Shown here: positions 31,667-38,986 of the stretch, one piece after another
Layout of the letters: every line of letters starts with the position of its first letter
How positions within the stretch are numbered: the first letter of the stretch is position 1
Virus record (IMG/VR): IMGVR_UViG_3300015263_001317
Coordinates: 1-48,684 of that record
DNA from: a virus
Direction: 5' to 3' (one strand)
DNA length: 48,684 bases
Notes under the pieces: generated by a model
The model's input: the letters and a program-made list of their open reading frames with translations, nothing else
What the model was told of the DNA's origin: nothing
Database searches by the model: none
Translations under genes and position numbers: made by a program

Positions 31667-32134
31667 CTAACTCAAACCGGAAAGGTCGAGAGGCGTATTC
31701 TTGGGCAGCATGTCGATCGTGGTCGGGTCGAAGTACTCGACATCCGCCAGGCCGCGATCGTCGACGATGTCGCGATAGCTGATGCTGAACTCCACGATGA
31801 TAGAGGACGACTTGTCGTCGGGATGACAGACGCCAACACGACAGCGGCCCCGAGCGTTGTAGCTCTGCGCCTCGCCCTTCTTGCCAGCCGTTGTGGTCGG
31901 CATCTTGAGCATCTGCACCTTGCCGTTCGCAATGAAGTAGCGGCATCCGCGCTGGTCGCCATCGCTCATGTCAGCCAAGGCCTTGCGCAGGGCGCAGAGC
32001 ATCTTCTCGTGTGGCTGGAGAGGATCGAGTAGACCCTTCTTCTTGTTGAGCTTGAAGCGAATCGTCGACGGAATGACGGTGGAGTCCGGCGCCTTTTTCT
32101 TCGCGTTGAACAGCATTTCTTTTCGTGTTGGCAT
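31667..32134 (-). CDS. Hypothetical protein
   Basis: 155 residues; GGGAG precedes the ATG. The sequence is mixed alpha/beta with a basic N-terminus (RKEMLFNAKKKAPDS) and VEFSISYRDIVDDRGLADVE near the end. Two cysteines in the centre (GRCRVGVCHPDD) and others are present but do not form a clear zinc motif. It lies between the Cas4/RecB-like nuclease and the structured RNA, in the replication/recombination cluster. No family recognised. Confidence 0.6.
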   Translation of the reverse strand: MPTRKEMLFNAKKKAPDSTVIPSTIRFKLNKKKGLLDPLQPHEKMLCALRKALADMSDGDQRGCRYFIANGKVQMLKMPTTTAGKKGEAQSYNARGRCRVGVCHPDDKSSSIIVEFSISYRDIVDDRGLADVEYFDPTTIDMLPKNTPLDLSGLS

Positions 32135-32145
32135 CTGTCTTCTCC

Positions 32146-33321
32146 CTACTTGTCAGGCTTCTGCTGGTAGCCCTCGAAGCGAGTGTACCGCTTCGTCTCC
32201 TCCACTTCCCTCAGGGCATCTGCGAGGAGTGGATTTTCTTTCTCCACCTGTTTTAGCAGTTTCTGCATCTTACGGGAATCGACGTTTGCGATATCCCCCA
32301 GGGAGTGGCCCTCAAACTCTTCGAGAACCTCCTGAACCTTGTCTGCCGGCCAGGTTCGCGACTCCTTCTTGCAAAAGCCGTAGACCCAATTCTCTCCGAT
32401 CCGGACCTCGTCGTTGGCGTCGACGTAGTCCTTCAGCTTCTCCTTGAGGCCCTTCGAGAGGGAGTCCATTACCGTGATCCGCTGGGCAGCCTGAACAGCC
32501 TGCTCCTGGCTGATGATCTGGTTGTTCTCGATGGACAGGTCGTTCGCCAGAGGGCACATATGGATGAAGTCGCAGTACTGGCAGTGCTTGCCCGGGATTG
32601 GATCCCAGCTGTCGATCTCGGAGATCTTCTCCTCCTTGATGAGAAGGGCCTGCTCGAACAGATCCAGGTCCTCCGGGGTTCGCTTGGTCTCGTCGTAGAA
32701 GCCGTAGCGGTTGTAGAAGATCCGAGCCGAGAACGTCTCGAGGTACGGGTAGACCTTCGATGCAAGCCAGCAATAGTTGGTGAGCTGCTCCGGCACGCCA
32801 TAGGCCAGCGGATTGTCGAGGTCCGTCCTGGAGATGATGTGTGGCTGGCTCTTCCAGTCGGTTACGGTGCAGTGCGTTCCGTTGATGTCGATGACATCGA
32901 GGATCCCTCGGTAGGAAGCATCCGACCAGTCACACTCTTCGAACTCATCATCGAGAGCCAGCTTCTCCTCGTGGCCGTAGTAGTGCTTGGAAATCTTCCA
33001 CCGCGAGGCCCAGAGCTTCACCCACTCCATGATTGTCCCGACCTCGCTCACGACAACCTGGGGAGTGCACTCCGCAACCGCCTCCGATAGCTGCTCGAGC
33101 TCCAGGTCGCATGGCTGAATCTCTTCCGTCCTGCAGGTGTGGATCAGGCTCGACAGCGCGTCATGGAGACCCTTCCCGCGCTCAGCGGCCACCCGAACAT
33201 ACCGCTCGTCCACCTTGTCCACGTAGTGAAGCTTGAGGTAGAGCGGGCAAGCCGCATTGTTGGCGAAAGAGTGAGACATCTTGATGGCGAGTTCTTCGCC
33301 GAGCACCTTGATGTACTTCAT
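32146..33321 (-). CDS. Cas4/RecB-like PD-(D/E)XK nuclease with Fe-S cluster
   Basis: 391 residues. The catalytic core is visible: His53 (GKGLHDALSSLI), Asp142 (YRGILDVIDI) and DWKS with Asp155 and Lys157, then the helical Q motif QLTNYCWLA. Four cysteines in the Cas4/AddB arrangement, Cys25 (AACPLYLK) and Cys247, Cys250, Cys256 (CQYCDFIHMC), predict a 4Fe-4S cluster. The enzyme would degrade or trim DNA ends. Downstream residues 260-391 are a helical tail. It directly follows the Sak4-like ATPase gene, a known neighbour pairing for phage recombination nucleases. Confidence 0.82.
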   Translation of the reverse strand: MKYIKVLGEELAIKMSHSFANNAACPLYLKLHYVDKVDERYVRVAAERGKGLHDALSSLIHTCRTEEIQPCDLELEQLSEAVAECTPQVVVSEVGTIMEWVKLWASRWKISKHYYGHEEKLALDDEFEECDWSDASYRGILDVIDINGTHCTVTDWKSQPHIISRTDLDNPLAYGVPEQLTNYCWLASKVYPYLETFSARIFYNRYGFYDETKRTPEDLDLFEQALLIKEEKISEIDSWDPIPGKHCQYCDFIHMCPLANDLSIENNQIISQEQAVQAAQRITVMDSLSKGLKEKLKDYVDANDEVRIGENWVYGFCKKESRTWPADKVQEVLEEFEGHSLGDIANVDSRKMQKLLKQVEKENPLLADALREVEETKRYTRFEGYQQKPDK

Positions 33322-34464
33322 CTACTTGCCACCTTTCTTCGCGACAGCCTTCTTCAGGATCGCGACGATCTTGTCTTTGTTGCCACCGTGCTCGCGAATG
33401 GTCGCGATACGCTTCTTCTGATTCGCATCGAGCTGGTCGAACAAAGACTTGATGTCCTCGTCCTCGAGGATCTTGTTCACCGTCTCGACCTTGCTCTTTA
33501 ACGAAGCGATCAGTGACTCGTCGCTTGGATGTTTTGCGAGCTCGGCGTTGACCTTTGCCTCCGGCCAGTGAAGCTGCTCGAGGAGGCTCTTGATGTCTGG
33601 GTTGTCCAACCTTGCCGCGGCTGCAGCCTTGGCATTCTTCTCCTGCGCGACAGAGCTGATGGGAGCGCTCTGCGTGGGCATGTCGCCCTCGTCGTGAGTC
33701 TTTGCGTACTGGGCGATCTTGTCCACCAATCCGCGCGCTGTCGGCGGCTCAACGGGCTCGAGGGCCGGATGGGTTTTCGTGTAGTACTCGTCGCCGGCGT
33801 CGAACACCGACTCGTACACCGCACCTCCGACCGCACTCGGATCGCGCTGTTTGCGCTGGAAGCAGCACAGGTTGAAGTACTGCACCAGGCTCGACGGCAG
33901 TTTCTTGCCAGCCAGCTGAGGGCGGAAGATGAGCCGCTGGTTGTTGTCCTGGACCTCGTCGGACAGACAGATGACGCCGACGTGCATGTTCAGGTTTCGA
34001 AGCTGGACGACCAGGTGCTTGGTCTTGTCGATGAGCTTGCCCCATTCCTGGAGCGAAACCTGGGCGCCAGGCTTGCCGCCCTTCATGTCGCTCAGGAGAA
34101 TCTGCTGCATGTCGGTGAGAGAGTCCAGCGCCACAGACACAAATGGATGCTCCTCTGTCCCAAGGCGCTCGAGCACCTCGTAAAGGACATCAGCCGCCTT
34201 CTTGATGACCTGGACCTTCCCGTTGACGATCTTCTTCTTGTCCTCGATGAAGATGATCTTCGCATTCGGGTTCACGCGTTTGACGGTCATCGCACCGTGC
34301 TTCTCGGTGAGAAGGACCACCAACGGGTCCGGCAGCGTTGAAAGCAAGTTCGTCTTGCCCGAGCCGGGTGCGCCGTACACCAGCAGCTTTATCCAATCGA
34401 CCTGGGCTTCGCCCGCATCGATTACCTCAATGTCGTCTCCAAAGGAGAAATTCTCTACGCTCAT
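33322..34464 (-). CDS. Sak4-like RecA-family ATPase (recombination)
   Basis: 380 residues from ATG 34464, preceded by AAAGGAAG. Walker A is GAPGSGKT (31-38), Walker B is SVALDSL with Asp114, and the order of strands fits RecA-like ATPases of the AAA_24/Sak4 type used by phages for single-strand annealing or strand exchange. Residues 260-380 are a Lys/Ala-rich helical tail. With SSB and the Cas4-like nuclease it makes a compact recombination module. An upstream in-frame segment to 34500 overlaps a hairpin and is not part of the gene. Confidence 0.72.
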   Translation of the reverse strand: MSVENFSFGDDIEVIDAGEAQVDWIKLLVYGAPGSGKTNLLSTLPDPLVVLLTEKHGAMTVKRVNPNAKIIFIEDKKKIVNGKVQVIKKAADVLYEVLERLGTEEHPFVSVALDSLTDMQQILLSDMKGGKPGAQVSLQEWGKLIDKTKHLVVQLRNLNMHVGVICLSDEVQDNNQRLIFRPQLAGKKLPSSLVQYFNLCCFQRKQRDPSAVGGAVYESVFDAGDEYYTKTHPALEPVEPPTARGLVDKIAQYAKTHDEGDMPTQSAPISSVAQEKNAKAAAAARLDNPDIKSLLEQLHWPEAKVNAELAKHPSDESLIASLKSKVETVNKILEDEDIKSLFDQLDANQKKRIATIREHGGNKDKIVAILKKAVAKKGGK

Positions 34465-34481
34465 CGTCGCTTCCTTTCTGT

Positions 34482-34499
34482 TGCCAGGTTCTCCTGGCA
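34482..34499 (-). promoter_or_regulatory. Leader hairpin ahead of the Sak4-like gene
   Basis: TGCCAGG (34482-34488) and CCTGGCA (34493-34499) form a 7-bp stem with a 4-base loop. On the minus strand it lies just upstream of the ribosome binding site at about 34475, where it could affect initiation or protect the 5' end. The octamer GGCATAAG lies upstream at 34560-34567. Confidence 0.4.
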
Positions 34500-34576
34500 C
34501 GCCACAGATTGAAGATGGTCGCCGGCACTATCACGGGCGCCCCATCTGGTGACAAAAGCCTTATGCCTGTTGGGTA

Positions 34577-34774
34577 TTACTGGTCGTCAGACCCTCCGGT
34601 GTACGAGCGAAGCTCGACCGTGAGCTCATGCTCTCGCTGCTCGAGCTCCTTGAGCTCGGGTGTTGGCTCAGCAGTCTTGTCCAAGGTCGACCTGACCTCG
34701 CGCAAGCGCGCCTTCACCTCGCGGAGCTCTTGCTCCTGGAGCAGCTTCTTGTCTTCGACTCCGTACTTTTCCAT
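34577..34774 (-). CDS. Small coiled-coil protein
   Basis: 65 residues, nearly all charged heptad-like helix (KLLQEQELREVKARLREVRS, then TPELKELEQREHELTVELRS). No cysteine or hydrophobic segment. Its ATG overlaps the upstream stop by one base (TGATG), so translation is coupled. A dimeric coiled coil is predicted; function unknown. Confidence 0.6.
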   Translation of the reverse strand: MEKYGVEDKKLLQEQELREVKARLREVRSTLDKTAEPTPELKELEQREHELTVELRSYTGGSDDQ

Positions 34775-34959
34775 CAGACGCTCTTGAGGTGTCGTCGGTT
34801 GTTGCCCCAGCCCATCTTGTCGAACCAGTTGCCGATGATGGCGCTGAAGTTGATCTCGCCGACGAGTTCCCCATTCTGCCTCAGCTCTACGACAGCATCT
34901 CCGTTTTCACGGATGACGGGGGCAGGCTGCGGCATGGGTAGGTGTGGTTTTTGGCTCAT
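34774..34959 (-). CDS. Small hypothetical protein
   Basis: 61 residues from ATG 34959, which overlaps the previous stop as ATGA and has GGAG upstream; an ATG three codons earlier is a possible alternative. The N-terminus is proline-rich (SQKPHLPMPQPAPV), followed by a short beta hairpin (GDAVVELRQNGELVGEINFS) and a basic end. No motif recognised. It is one of several very short genes between the recombination and lysis genes. Confidence 0.55.
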   Translation of the reverse strand: MSQKPHLPMPQPAPVIRENGDAVVELRQNGELVGEINFSAIIGNWFDKMGWGNNRRHLKSV

Positions 34960-35378
34960 TTTCTCCATCCTCTCCCCTTCGATAAGAAGCGGGTGTTCGG
35001 GTTCAGTGGGTCGTAGCGCCCTTCCCGCGCTGCGTCCCTGTTTCGACCTAGACCGTGGTCCAGGATGTTCCTTGGGTTGTTGTGCGTTCCAACGACGAGC
35101 TTCGCCTTCAGCATGCAAGGCACCACCTTGACTACGACCGCAGCCGAGTCGTCTGGAGCCTCTCCCTCCGGGTATTCCAGTGGGACCATCTTGAGCTCGA
35201 CGCCGTCCATGATCACGGGCTCGCTCTCCTCGACGAGGCGCTTGAATTCCTCACGCTCCTCGTCACTGGCAAGCTGGTTCACCTGGCCCTCGCAGGGCAC
35301 CTCTTCATTGCGCTCTGCGATGAGGCACTGCCGCTCGAAGCGGTGGCCATGGGGGCACTCAAAATCGTACAGCGGCAT
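34956..35378 (-). CDS. FmdB-like zinc-ribbon N-terminus protein
   Basis: 140 residues. MPLYDFECPHGHRFER is characteristic of FmdB-type putative regulatory zinc ribbons, though the second CxxC of the family is replaced here by a later PCEG. The rest is acidic and mixed, with VVVKVVPCMLKAKLVVGT in the centre and a basic C-terminus. It overlaps the next gene by four bases (ATGA). Function is unclear; FmdB-like proteins are mostly uncharacterised. Confidence 0.6.
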   Translation of the reverse strand: MPLYDFECPHGHRFERQCLIAERNEEVPCEGQVNQLASDEEREEFKRLVEESEPVIMDGVELKMVPLEYPEGEAPDDSAAVVVKVVPCMLKAKLVVGTHNNPRNILDHGLGRNRDAAREGRYDPLNPNTRFLSKGRGWRK

Positions 35379-35561
35379 CTACTTGGTCCTCTTCTTTTCC
35401 TGCTTGGAGACATGAGCCTCGAGCGCCCTCGTGACGAGAACAGACATGCTCAGCTCCGGGTCATGCTCGAGCAGCGCATCGCTACGCTTCACGAGCTCGG
35501 CGGGAAGGCTCACCGTCTTGCGGACGTAGCCTCCATCGATCGATGAGCGATTCCGGCTCAT
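35379..35561 (-). CDS. Ribbon-helix-helix DNA-binding protein
   Basis: 60 residues: VRKTVSLPAELVKRSDALLE and SMSVLVTRALEAHV form the strand-helix-helix of Arc/MetJ or CopG-type repressors. It overlaps the endolysin stop by four bases (ATGA). It probably binds operator DNA as a dimer of dimers and may control the phage's own genes. A second protein of the same class is at 38014. Confidence 0.75.
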   Translation of the reverse strand: MSRNRSSIDGGYVRKTVSLPAELVKRSDALLEHDPELSMSVLVTRALEAHVSKQEKKRTK

Positions 35562-36367
35562 ACCCCGTTCGCGTTTCCGTCCCTCGCGAGGAACTCAAAG
35601 TGCATCGGGTCGTAGAAGGTGTGGTCGTGGGAGATGCCATCCTCGTCCCAGTCAGAGCCCCAGGCGAAGCCGCAGCTCGAGAAGGCCTGGACGAGCTCCG
35701 GCGGGACCGTCTTACCCTTCGGCCAGATCTTGTAGTACTCCTCCGACCAGGCGACCGGGCCTTCACCCTTCTTGAAGGTCTTGGCTTGGTTGTAGTGGGG
35801 GTTGATGTCCACTGCGATTCCCCAGCTGTGCATCGACAGCGGGTTGCCCACCTTGTGGCGGATCGGCCGCCAGACGTAGCCGGCAATGCGCTCGATCTCG
35901 TAGTCTGGGCAGGCAATCTGGACTCGCCTCAAAGCCTCTCGCAGGTACGGCTCGACGGCCCTGTGAACGGCAACCCACCACTTCTTCGGGACACCAGGAA
36001 GTCTGGTCCCAAGGCTCTCGTGACAATGGACGATGTTCTTCTTCGCCCAGTCTTTGTCCGCGGCCGAATGACCAGGATCGCCGAACATGGCGTAGAGTTC
36101 ATTCCGGTTCCTAGGCTGCTTCTCCAGCGGTCCATCCCAGTTCGGGAAGGCAACATTGCCTCCGTTGTCCACCGGCGGATTGTCGAGAACCATGAGCTCA
36201 TCCAGAGAACTCAGGGTCAAGGGGCCGCCCTGGCCGTCGTCCTCCAAGTCGTCGCGCTGCAACTGGTAGCTGTAGACGAGAGCCGTGTAGTGCTCCATGG
36301 AAACCTTGCCGGCATCCCACTGCTTCTGGTTGTACTCGACGGCCTCTTGAAATTTCTTGCGGTTCAT
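35558..36367 (-). CDS. Endolysin, M15 (VanY/L-Ala-D-Glu peptidase-like)
   Basis: 269 residues from ATG 36367 (ATGA overlap with the upstream gene); a GTG three codons earlier is possible. The C-terminal half carries the M15 zinc peptidase motif SMHSWGIAVDINP (His180, Asp187) and DPMHFEF (His256), the HxxxxxxD...H set. Such enzymes cut cross-links or stem peptides of peptidoglycan to release progeny. Residues about 1-140 form a separate N-terminal region with no recognised domain. No signal peptide, so it would need a holin, perhaps the protein at 3546. Confidence 0.82.
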   Translation of the reverse strand: MNRKKFQEAVEYNQKQWDAGKVSMEHYTALVYSYQLQRDDLEDDGQGGPLTLSSLDELMVLDNPPVDNGGNVAFPNWDGPLEKQPRNRNELYAMFGDPGHSAADKDWAKKNIVHCHESLGTRLPGVPKKWWVAVHRAVEPYLREALRRVQIACPDYEIERIAGYVWRPIRHKVGNPLSMHSWGIAVDINPHYNQAKTFKKGEGPVAWSEEYYKIWPKGKTVPPELVQAFSSCGFAWGSDWDEDGISHDHTFYDPMHFEFLARDGNANGV

Positions 36368-36687
36368 ACTTGCCACCCCTCTCCTCGCACTGCCCGACGT
36401 GACGCATAGAATCGAAGAATCTTCTCCCCCATCTGCTGGCCGACGTCGTAGTTGTGTGCGGTAAGAGCCCCGCGAATCTTGTAGGAGGGCTCATTCTTGG
36501 GGAACTCGATGAAGAAGCGCAGTGGGGCCCCTTCTCCGATCAGATGAATCCCTGTGACCTTGAGCCCGAATCCCTCGAGCTCCTTCTTCTGCTCCTTGGC
36601 ATCGGCCTTTGCTTCGGCGCTGAGCTCTGCGTCTCCGTCGCCGCTAAAGGGAAGCCCCAGGAGTTTCCTGTCTGTCATGCCGCTCAT
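36364..36687 (-). CDS. Hypothetical protein upstream of endolysin
   Basis: 107 residues. ATG at 36687 is used; ATG at 36678 is an alternative. The first 45 residues are polar (GDGDAELSAEAKADAKEQKK), then a beta segment (FGLKVTGIHLIGEGAPLRFF). It is the first gene after a terminator and is preceded by a probable regulatory region at 36681-36708, so it probably starts the transcript that includes the endolysin. No family recognised. Confidence 0.55.
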   Translation of the reverse strand: MSGMTDRKLLGLPFSGDGDAELSAEAKADAKEQKKELEGFGLKVTGIHLIGEGAPLRFFIEFPKNEPSYKIRGALTAHNYDVGQQMGEKILRFYASRRAVRGEGWQV

Positions 36688-36708
36688 ACTCGCTCATACT
36701 CCGTGTGA
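36681..36708 (-). promoter_or_regulatory. Tandem 10-bp repeat and TCACAC-NNN-GTATGA element
   Basis: CGCTCATACT occurs twice in tandem (36681-36690 and 36691-36700), one copy overlapping the start codon of the gene at 36364. On the minus strand TCACAC, three bases, GTATGA (36694-36708) is present, and the same arrangement occurs at 43769-43783. TTGACA lies a few bases upstream. A promoter or operator is suggested, but the spacing to TTGACA is not canonical. Confidence 0.35.
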
Positions 36709-36724
36709 GTGTCAACACCCAGCT

Positions 36725-36755
36725 AAAAAAAAAGAGGGGCGACGTTGCGCCCCTC
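36725..36755 (-). terminator. Rho-independent terminator
   Basis: On the minus strand GAGGGGCG (from 36755) pairs perfectly with CGCCCCTC (to 36734) across a six-base loop, followed by nine T residues (36725-36733). It ends the transcript of the acidic gene at 36809 and separates it from the endolysin unit. The 53 bases between the acidic gene and the stem show no gene. Confidence 0.9.
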
Positions 36756-36808
36756 CGGCCTGAGCCTCGTTGGGCCCAGTGCCATTCTTGTATGCCATCA
36801 GGCTGGCA

Positions 36809-36970
36809 TTAAGAATCGTCGCCCGGCGAATCGTAGTCGTCGGAGCCTCCTCCGTCGTCACCATCGTCGTGACCGTCGCTCTCGGCTCCGTCGGTAAAGA
36901 AATCGTCGTCTCCGCCGTAGTCTTCGTCGTCTTCGTCGCCGGGTCCATTCATCATTTCGTCTTCATCCAT
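36809..36970 (-). CDS. Small highly acidic protein
   Basis: 53 residues from ATG 36970, which has AAGGAG upstream; in-frame codons farther upstream overlap the next gene and are not used. MDEDEMMNGPGDEDDEDYGG and beyond is almost half Asp/Glu with Gly and Ser, so it is acidic and disordered. Such proteins can mimic DNA, for example restriction inhibitors, or be scaffold-like, but the sequence alone does not decide. A terminator follows. Confidence 0.65.
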   Translation of the reverse strand: MDEDEMMNGPGDEDDEDYGGDDDFFTDGAESDGHDDGDDGGGSDDYDSPGDDS

Positions 36971-36983
36971 TGGGGTCTCCTTC

Positions 36984-37316
36984 TCAGGTGATCGCTTCAT
37001 CGCCGGCGGAATCCGCCGAGGGGTTCTTCTGCTTGGCCTTCTTTTCAGCCTTGTCCGCCTTGGCCTTGCTGGGCTGGGCCTTCTTCTCCTGCTCCTTCTC
37101 GTCCTTGTCGAGGCGGATCTGCTTGAGCAGGGTTGAGAAGATGCGCTCTTCGCACTTGGTGCAAAGGTCATCGAACTTGATGGGCTCCTCGCCCTTTGCC
37201 TCGATGTAGAGCAGGGGCTTGCCATTGCGCTCATCGCTGGAGCTGGCGTCGCCAATCTCCTCGAACACACTCTTGCATCGATCGCAGATCGTTCGCGTCA
37301 CAGTTTCGACTGCCAT
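36984..37316 (-). CDS. Zinc-ribbon protein with Lys-rich tail
   Basis: 110 residues, AAGGAG upstream. CDRCKSVFEE (residues 11-20) and CTKCEE near residue 52 form a four-cysteine zinc ribbon with a beta segment PLLYIEAKGEEPIKF between. The C-terminal 45 residues are a Lys/Ala/Glu helix (PSKAKADKAEKKAKQKNPSA) likely to contact nucleic acid. Function unknown. Confidence 0.65.
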   Translation of the reverse strand: MAVETVTRTICDRCKSVFEEIGDASSSDERNGKPLLYIEAKGEEPIKFDDLCTKCEERIFSTLLKQIRLDKDEKEQEKKAQPSKAKADKAEKKAKQKNPSADSAGDEAIT

Positions 37317-37317
37317 T

Positions 37318-37524
37318 TCAGATTCTCCTTGGTCTTCTTCTTCGGTTGCTTGGTTTGACTGGTTGTTTTGGTTCGTTCGTCCAGACGTAGACGATCTGGG
37401 TGTTGCAGGTGCGGCAAAGCGTATTCGACGGGGCGTAGCGCTTTGCTGGCTGTCCTTGCTCGTCGCGGCAGTCGTGAAGAACTTTCTTCAGGGGGCGGAT
37501 GTTAGTTCTGAGGATCTTGGGCAT
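37318..37524 (-). CDS. Small basic zinc-binding protein
   Basis: 68 residues from ATG 37524, with GGAGAAG before it. CRTCNTQIVYV plus an earlier Cys-Asp pair (HDCRDE) gives a possible zinc knuckle. The C-terminus is very basic (KPSNRRRRPRRI) and would suit nucleic-acid binding. The gene overlaps the end of the upstream gene by 23 bases. No family recognised. Confidence 0.55.
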   Translation of the reverse strand: MPKILRTNIRPLKKVLHDCRDEQGQPAKRYAPSNTLCRTCNTQIVYVWTNEPKQPVKPSNRRRRPRRI

Positions 37525-38014
37525 TCGGCTTCTCCGGTGCGACGCTGAGTGTGAGCAGCTTCTCGAACTCAGTATACGCCTCGACCGGAAGCAAGACCCC
37601 GCGCAGATCGTGCTTGCCTGGCCGCCGGTCGGCGACTTCGACAGCCTCGCTCCAGAGCTCACGCATCCTTCGGATTCTCCCTTCCTTGGCATGGTGCTGG
37701 TAGAAGGCAAGGCACCTGAAAAAGCCGTCGAGGTACCCGCGCTCATAGACGTTGGCGAAGTACTTCTCGATCCGCATTGCCTTCGGATCCTCGTCCTCGA
37801 GCTCCTTGCGCGCCTCCTTTCCCGCAAGCTCGGCGGCCTCTGCCATCTGAACAGCCTGGGCCTCCATCTCGCTGGGAAGGCTCAGCGGCTTTCCGTCGAC
37901 GGTGATCTGTCCGCACCTCCGGCACACCAGGGGGAGTGCGGCCGCGCGAACCTGAACCCCTTTCGAAGCTTCGAACTGGTAGAGCCGGTCCGAGCCACAG
38001 CGTGAGCAGGCCAT
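37502..38014 (-). CDS. Hypothetical protein with N-terminal zinc ribbon
   Basis: 170 residues from ATG 38014, whose A overlaps the stop of the RHH gene (TGATG). CSRCGSDRLY and CRRCGQITVD (residues about 3-37) form a classic four-cysteine zinc ribbon. The rest is helical, with AMRIEKYFANVYERGYLDGF and a C-terminal charged helix. Likely regulatory or nucleic-acid related, unproven. Confidence 0.65.
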   Translation of the reverse strand: MACSRCGSDRLYQFEASKGVQVRAAALPLVCRRCGQITVDGKPLSLPSEMEAQAVQMAEAAELAGKEARKELEDEDPKAMRIEKYFANVYERGYLDGFFRCLAFYQHHAKEGRIRRMRELWSEAVEVADRRPGKHDLRGVLLPVEAYTEFEKLLTLSVAPEKPNAQDPQN

Positions 38015-38205
38015 CAGCCCTTCCTCATGCCCTCTTCGTCGCGCCGAACCTTCTCCTCGAGCGCCTCGAGCGCGTAGTCCTTCAGCGAGCTCCTCTGCAT
38101 GACGCAGAGCATCTTGAGCCGCATGTGAAAGCTCTCGGGGACCTCGATATGGAGGTTCTTGACTGGTTCCTTGGTCCCACCATCCGAATGGTTTGATCCT
38201 GACAT
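38014..38205 (-). CDS. Ribbon-helix-helix DNA-binding protein
   Basis: 63 residues: VKNLHIEVPESFHMRLKMLC then SSLKDYALEALEEKV is the strand-helix-helix of small Arc-like repressors. No Shine-Dalgarno sequence precedes the ATG. A dyad (TGGGT-ACC-ACCCA) and a consensus TTGACA lie just upstream, so it may autoregulate its own promoter. It is coupled to the zinc-ribbon gene downstream. Confidence 0.75.
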   Translation of the reverse strand: MSGSNHSDGGTKEPVKNLHIEVPESFHMRLKMLCVMQRSSLKDYALEALEEKVRRDEEGMRKG

Positions 38206-38209
38206 GACT

Positions 38210-38241
38210 TGTGGGTACCACCCAAAAGATCAGACTGTCAA
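38210..38241 (-). promoter_or_regulatory. Promoter with overlapping dyad operator
   Basis: TTGACA on the minus strand (38236-38241) lies about 17-18 bases from TACCC, and a dyad TGGGT-ACC-ACCCA sits over the expected -10 region about 10 bases ahead of the start at 38205. A ribbon-helix-helix protein is encoded directly downstream, so autorepression is suggested. The -10 element is poor. Confidence 0.4.
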
Positions 38242-38378
38242 CATCGACAAAGCAGCAACAGGGCGAACAGCCCGATCGCCATTAGGCTTGCTGCTGCATT
38301 CCCCATTGAATTCAATGGCCAACGTCGACGCCAGGTCTTCTTAGGCCGGTTGCCCTCGAGCACGCTAGGCGCTCTCAT
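38238..38378 (-). CDS. Short single-span membrane protein
   Basis: 46 residues: a basic N-terminus (RPKKTWRRRWPLNSM) followed by one hydrophobic segment (AAASLMAIGLFALLLL) and a Cys-Arg-Cys end. The ATG overlaps the tmk stop as ATGA, the usual coupling in this array. A 16-bp perfect palindrome (38303-38318) lies inside it. It may be a small toxin, a lysis factor or a membrane regulator; no family is recognised. Confidence 0.55.
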   Translation of the reverse strand: MRAPSVLEGNRPKKTWRRRWPLNSMGNAAASLMAIGLFALLLLCRC

Positions 38379-38986
38379 CTGAGCTCCGCTAGCGCGATGA
38401 CTTCCTCGACGAGCTCCTCCTGGGGCAACGTGCCATCGAGAACGAAGGACTGCTTTGCCCAGCCCTTCGAGACTGACTCCTCGGTCATCCGCATGTAGCG
38501 CACGCGGCGCGTGTTGAGCAGGTCCAGGCTCTCGTCCTCGTAGACCACGTCCTTGTACTTGTCCCGACCCCTGCAGCGCTCGATCGTCACCTCCGGGGGA
38601 ACATCGACCAGGAACAGGATGTCGGGCACCAGGAGCTCCACGGTGTCGTAGACGGCATAGACGTGGCCGCGGTCGTGGTGCTCGAGCTGGAAGACCCGCC
38701 CAGACAGAACGGGGTGCCTGTCGCAGATGACGTGGCGATCCTCGAGGGTCTTCCGCAGGTGGGGGTCCTGCATGTGACCGTCGGCCGCGAAGAGGTAGAG
38801 CATCCCCTTGATGTTCTCAAGCTCCTGGGCGCCTGTGAGATAGTCGCGGATCAGTCTCCCCACTGTCCCGTCGGAAGGGAAGCGGGTTTGATGGCAGTAC
38901 CCGAGTTCAGTCGCCAGGTTCTGGCAGAGCGTGCTCTTTCCGCTTCCGTCCACGCCTTCGAAGCAGAGGTACTTGAACTCAGACAT
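38375..38986 (-). CDS. tmk: Thymidylate kinase
   Basis: 203 residues, GGAGAGG upstream. P-loop FEGVDGSGKST (9-19), DRH motif in CDRHPVLSG, and the LID-like arginine segment near IERCRGRDKYKDV match dTMP kinases (ATP + dTMP to ADP + dTDP), a nucleotide-supply step for phage replication. Length is typical. It overlaps the next gene's stop by eight bases. Nothing suggests loss of activity. Confidence 0.85.
   Translation of the reverse strand: MSEFKYLCFEGVDGSGKSTLCQNLATELGYCHQTRFPSDGTVGRLIRDYLTGAQELENIKGMLYLFAADGHMQDPHLRKTLEDRHVICDRHPVLSGRVFQLEHHDRGHVYAVYDTVELLVPDILFLVDVPPEVTIERCRGRDKYKDVVYEDESLDLLNTRRVRYMRMTEESVSKGWAKQSFVLDGTLPQEELVEEVIALAELR

Noticed and set aside
36712-36948. Open frame running through the terminator at 36725-36755
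   Set aside because: It overlaps the acidic gene in another frame and reads across a terminator T-run; composition is not protein-like.
36830-36960. Repetitive TCGTC-like tract as a DNA repeat element
   Set aside because: It is explained by the Asp/Glu-rich coding sequence of the small acidic gene.
38159-38344. Plus-strand open frame opposite the RHH gene and small membrane gene
   Set aside because: It lacks a ribosome binding site and lies antisense to two better-supported genes.
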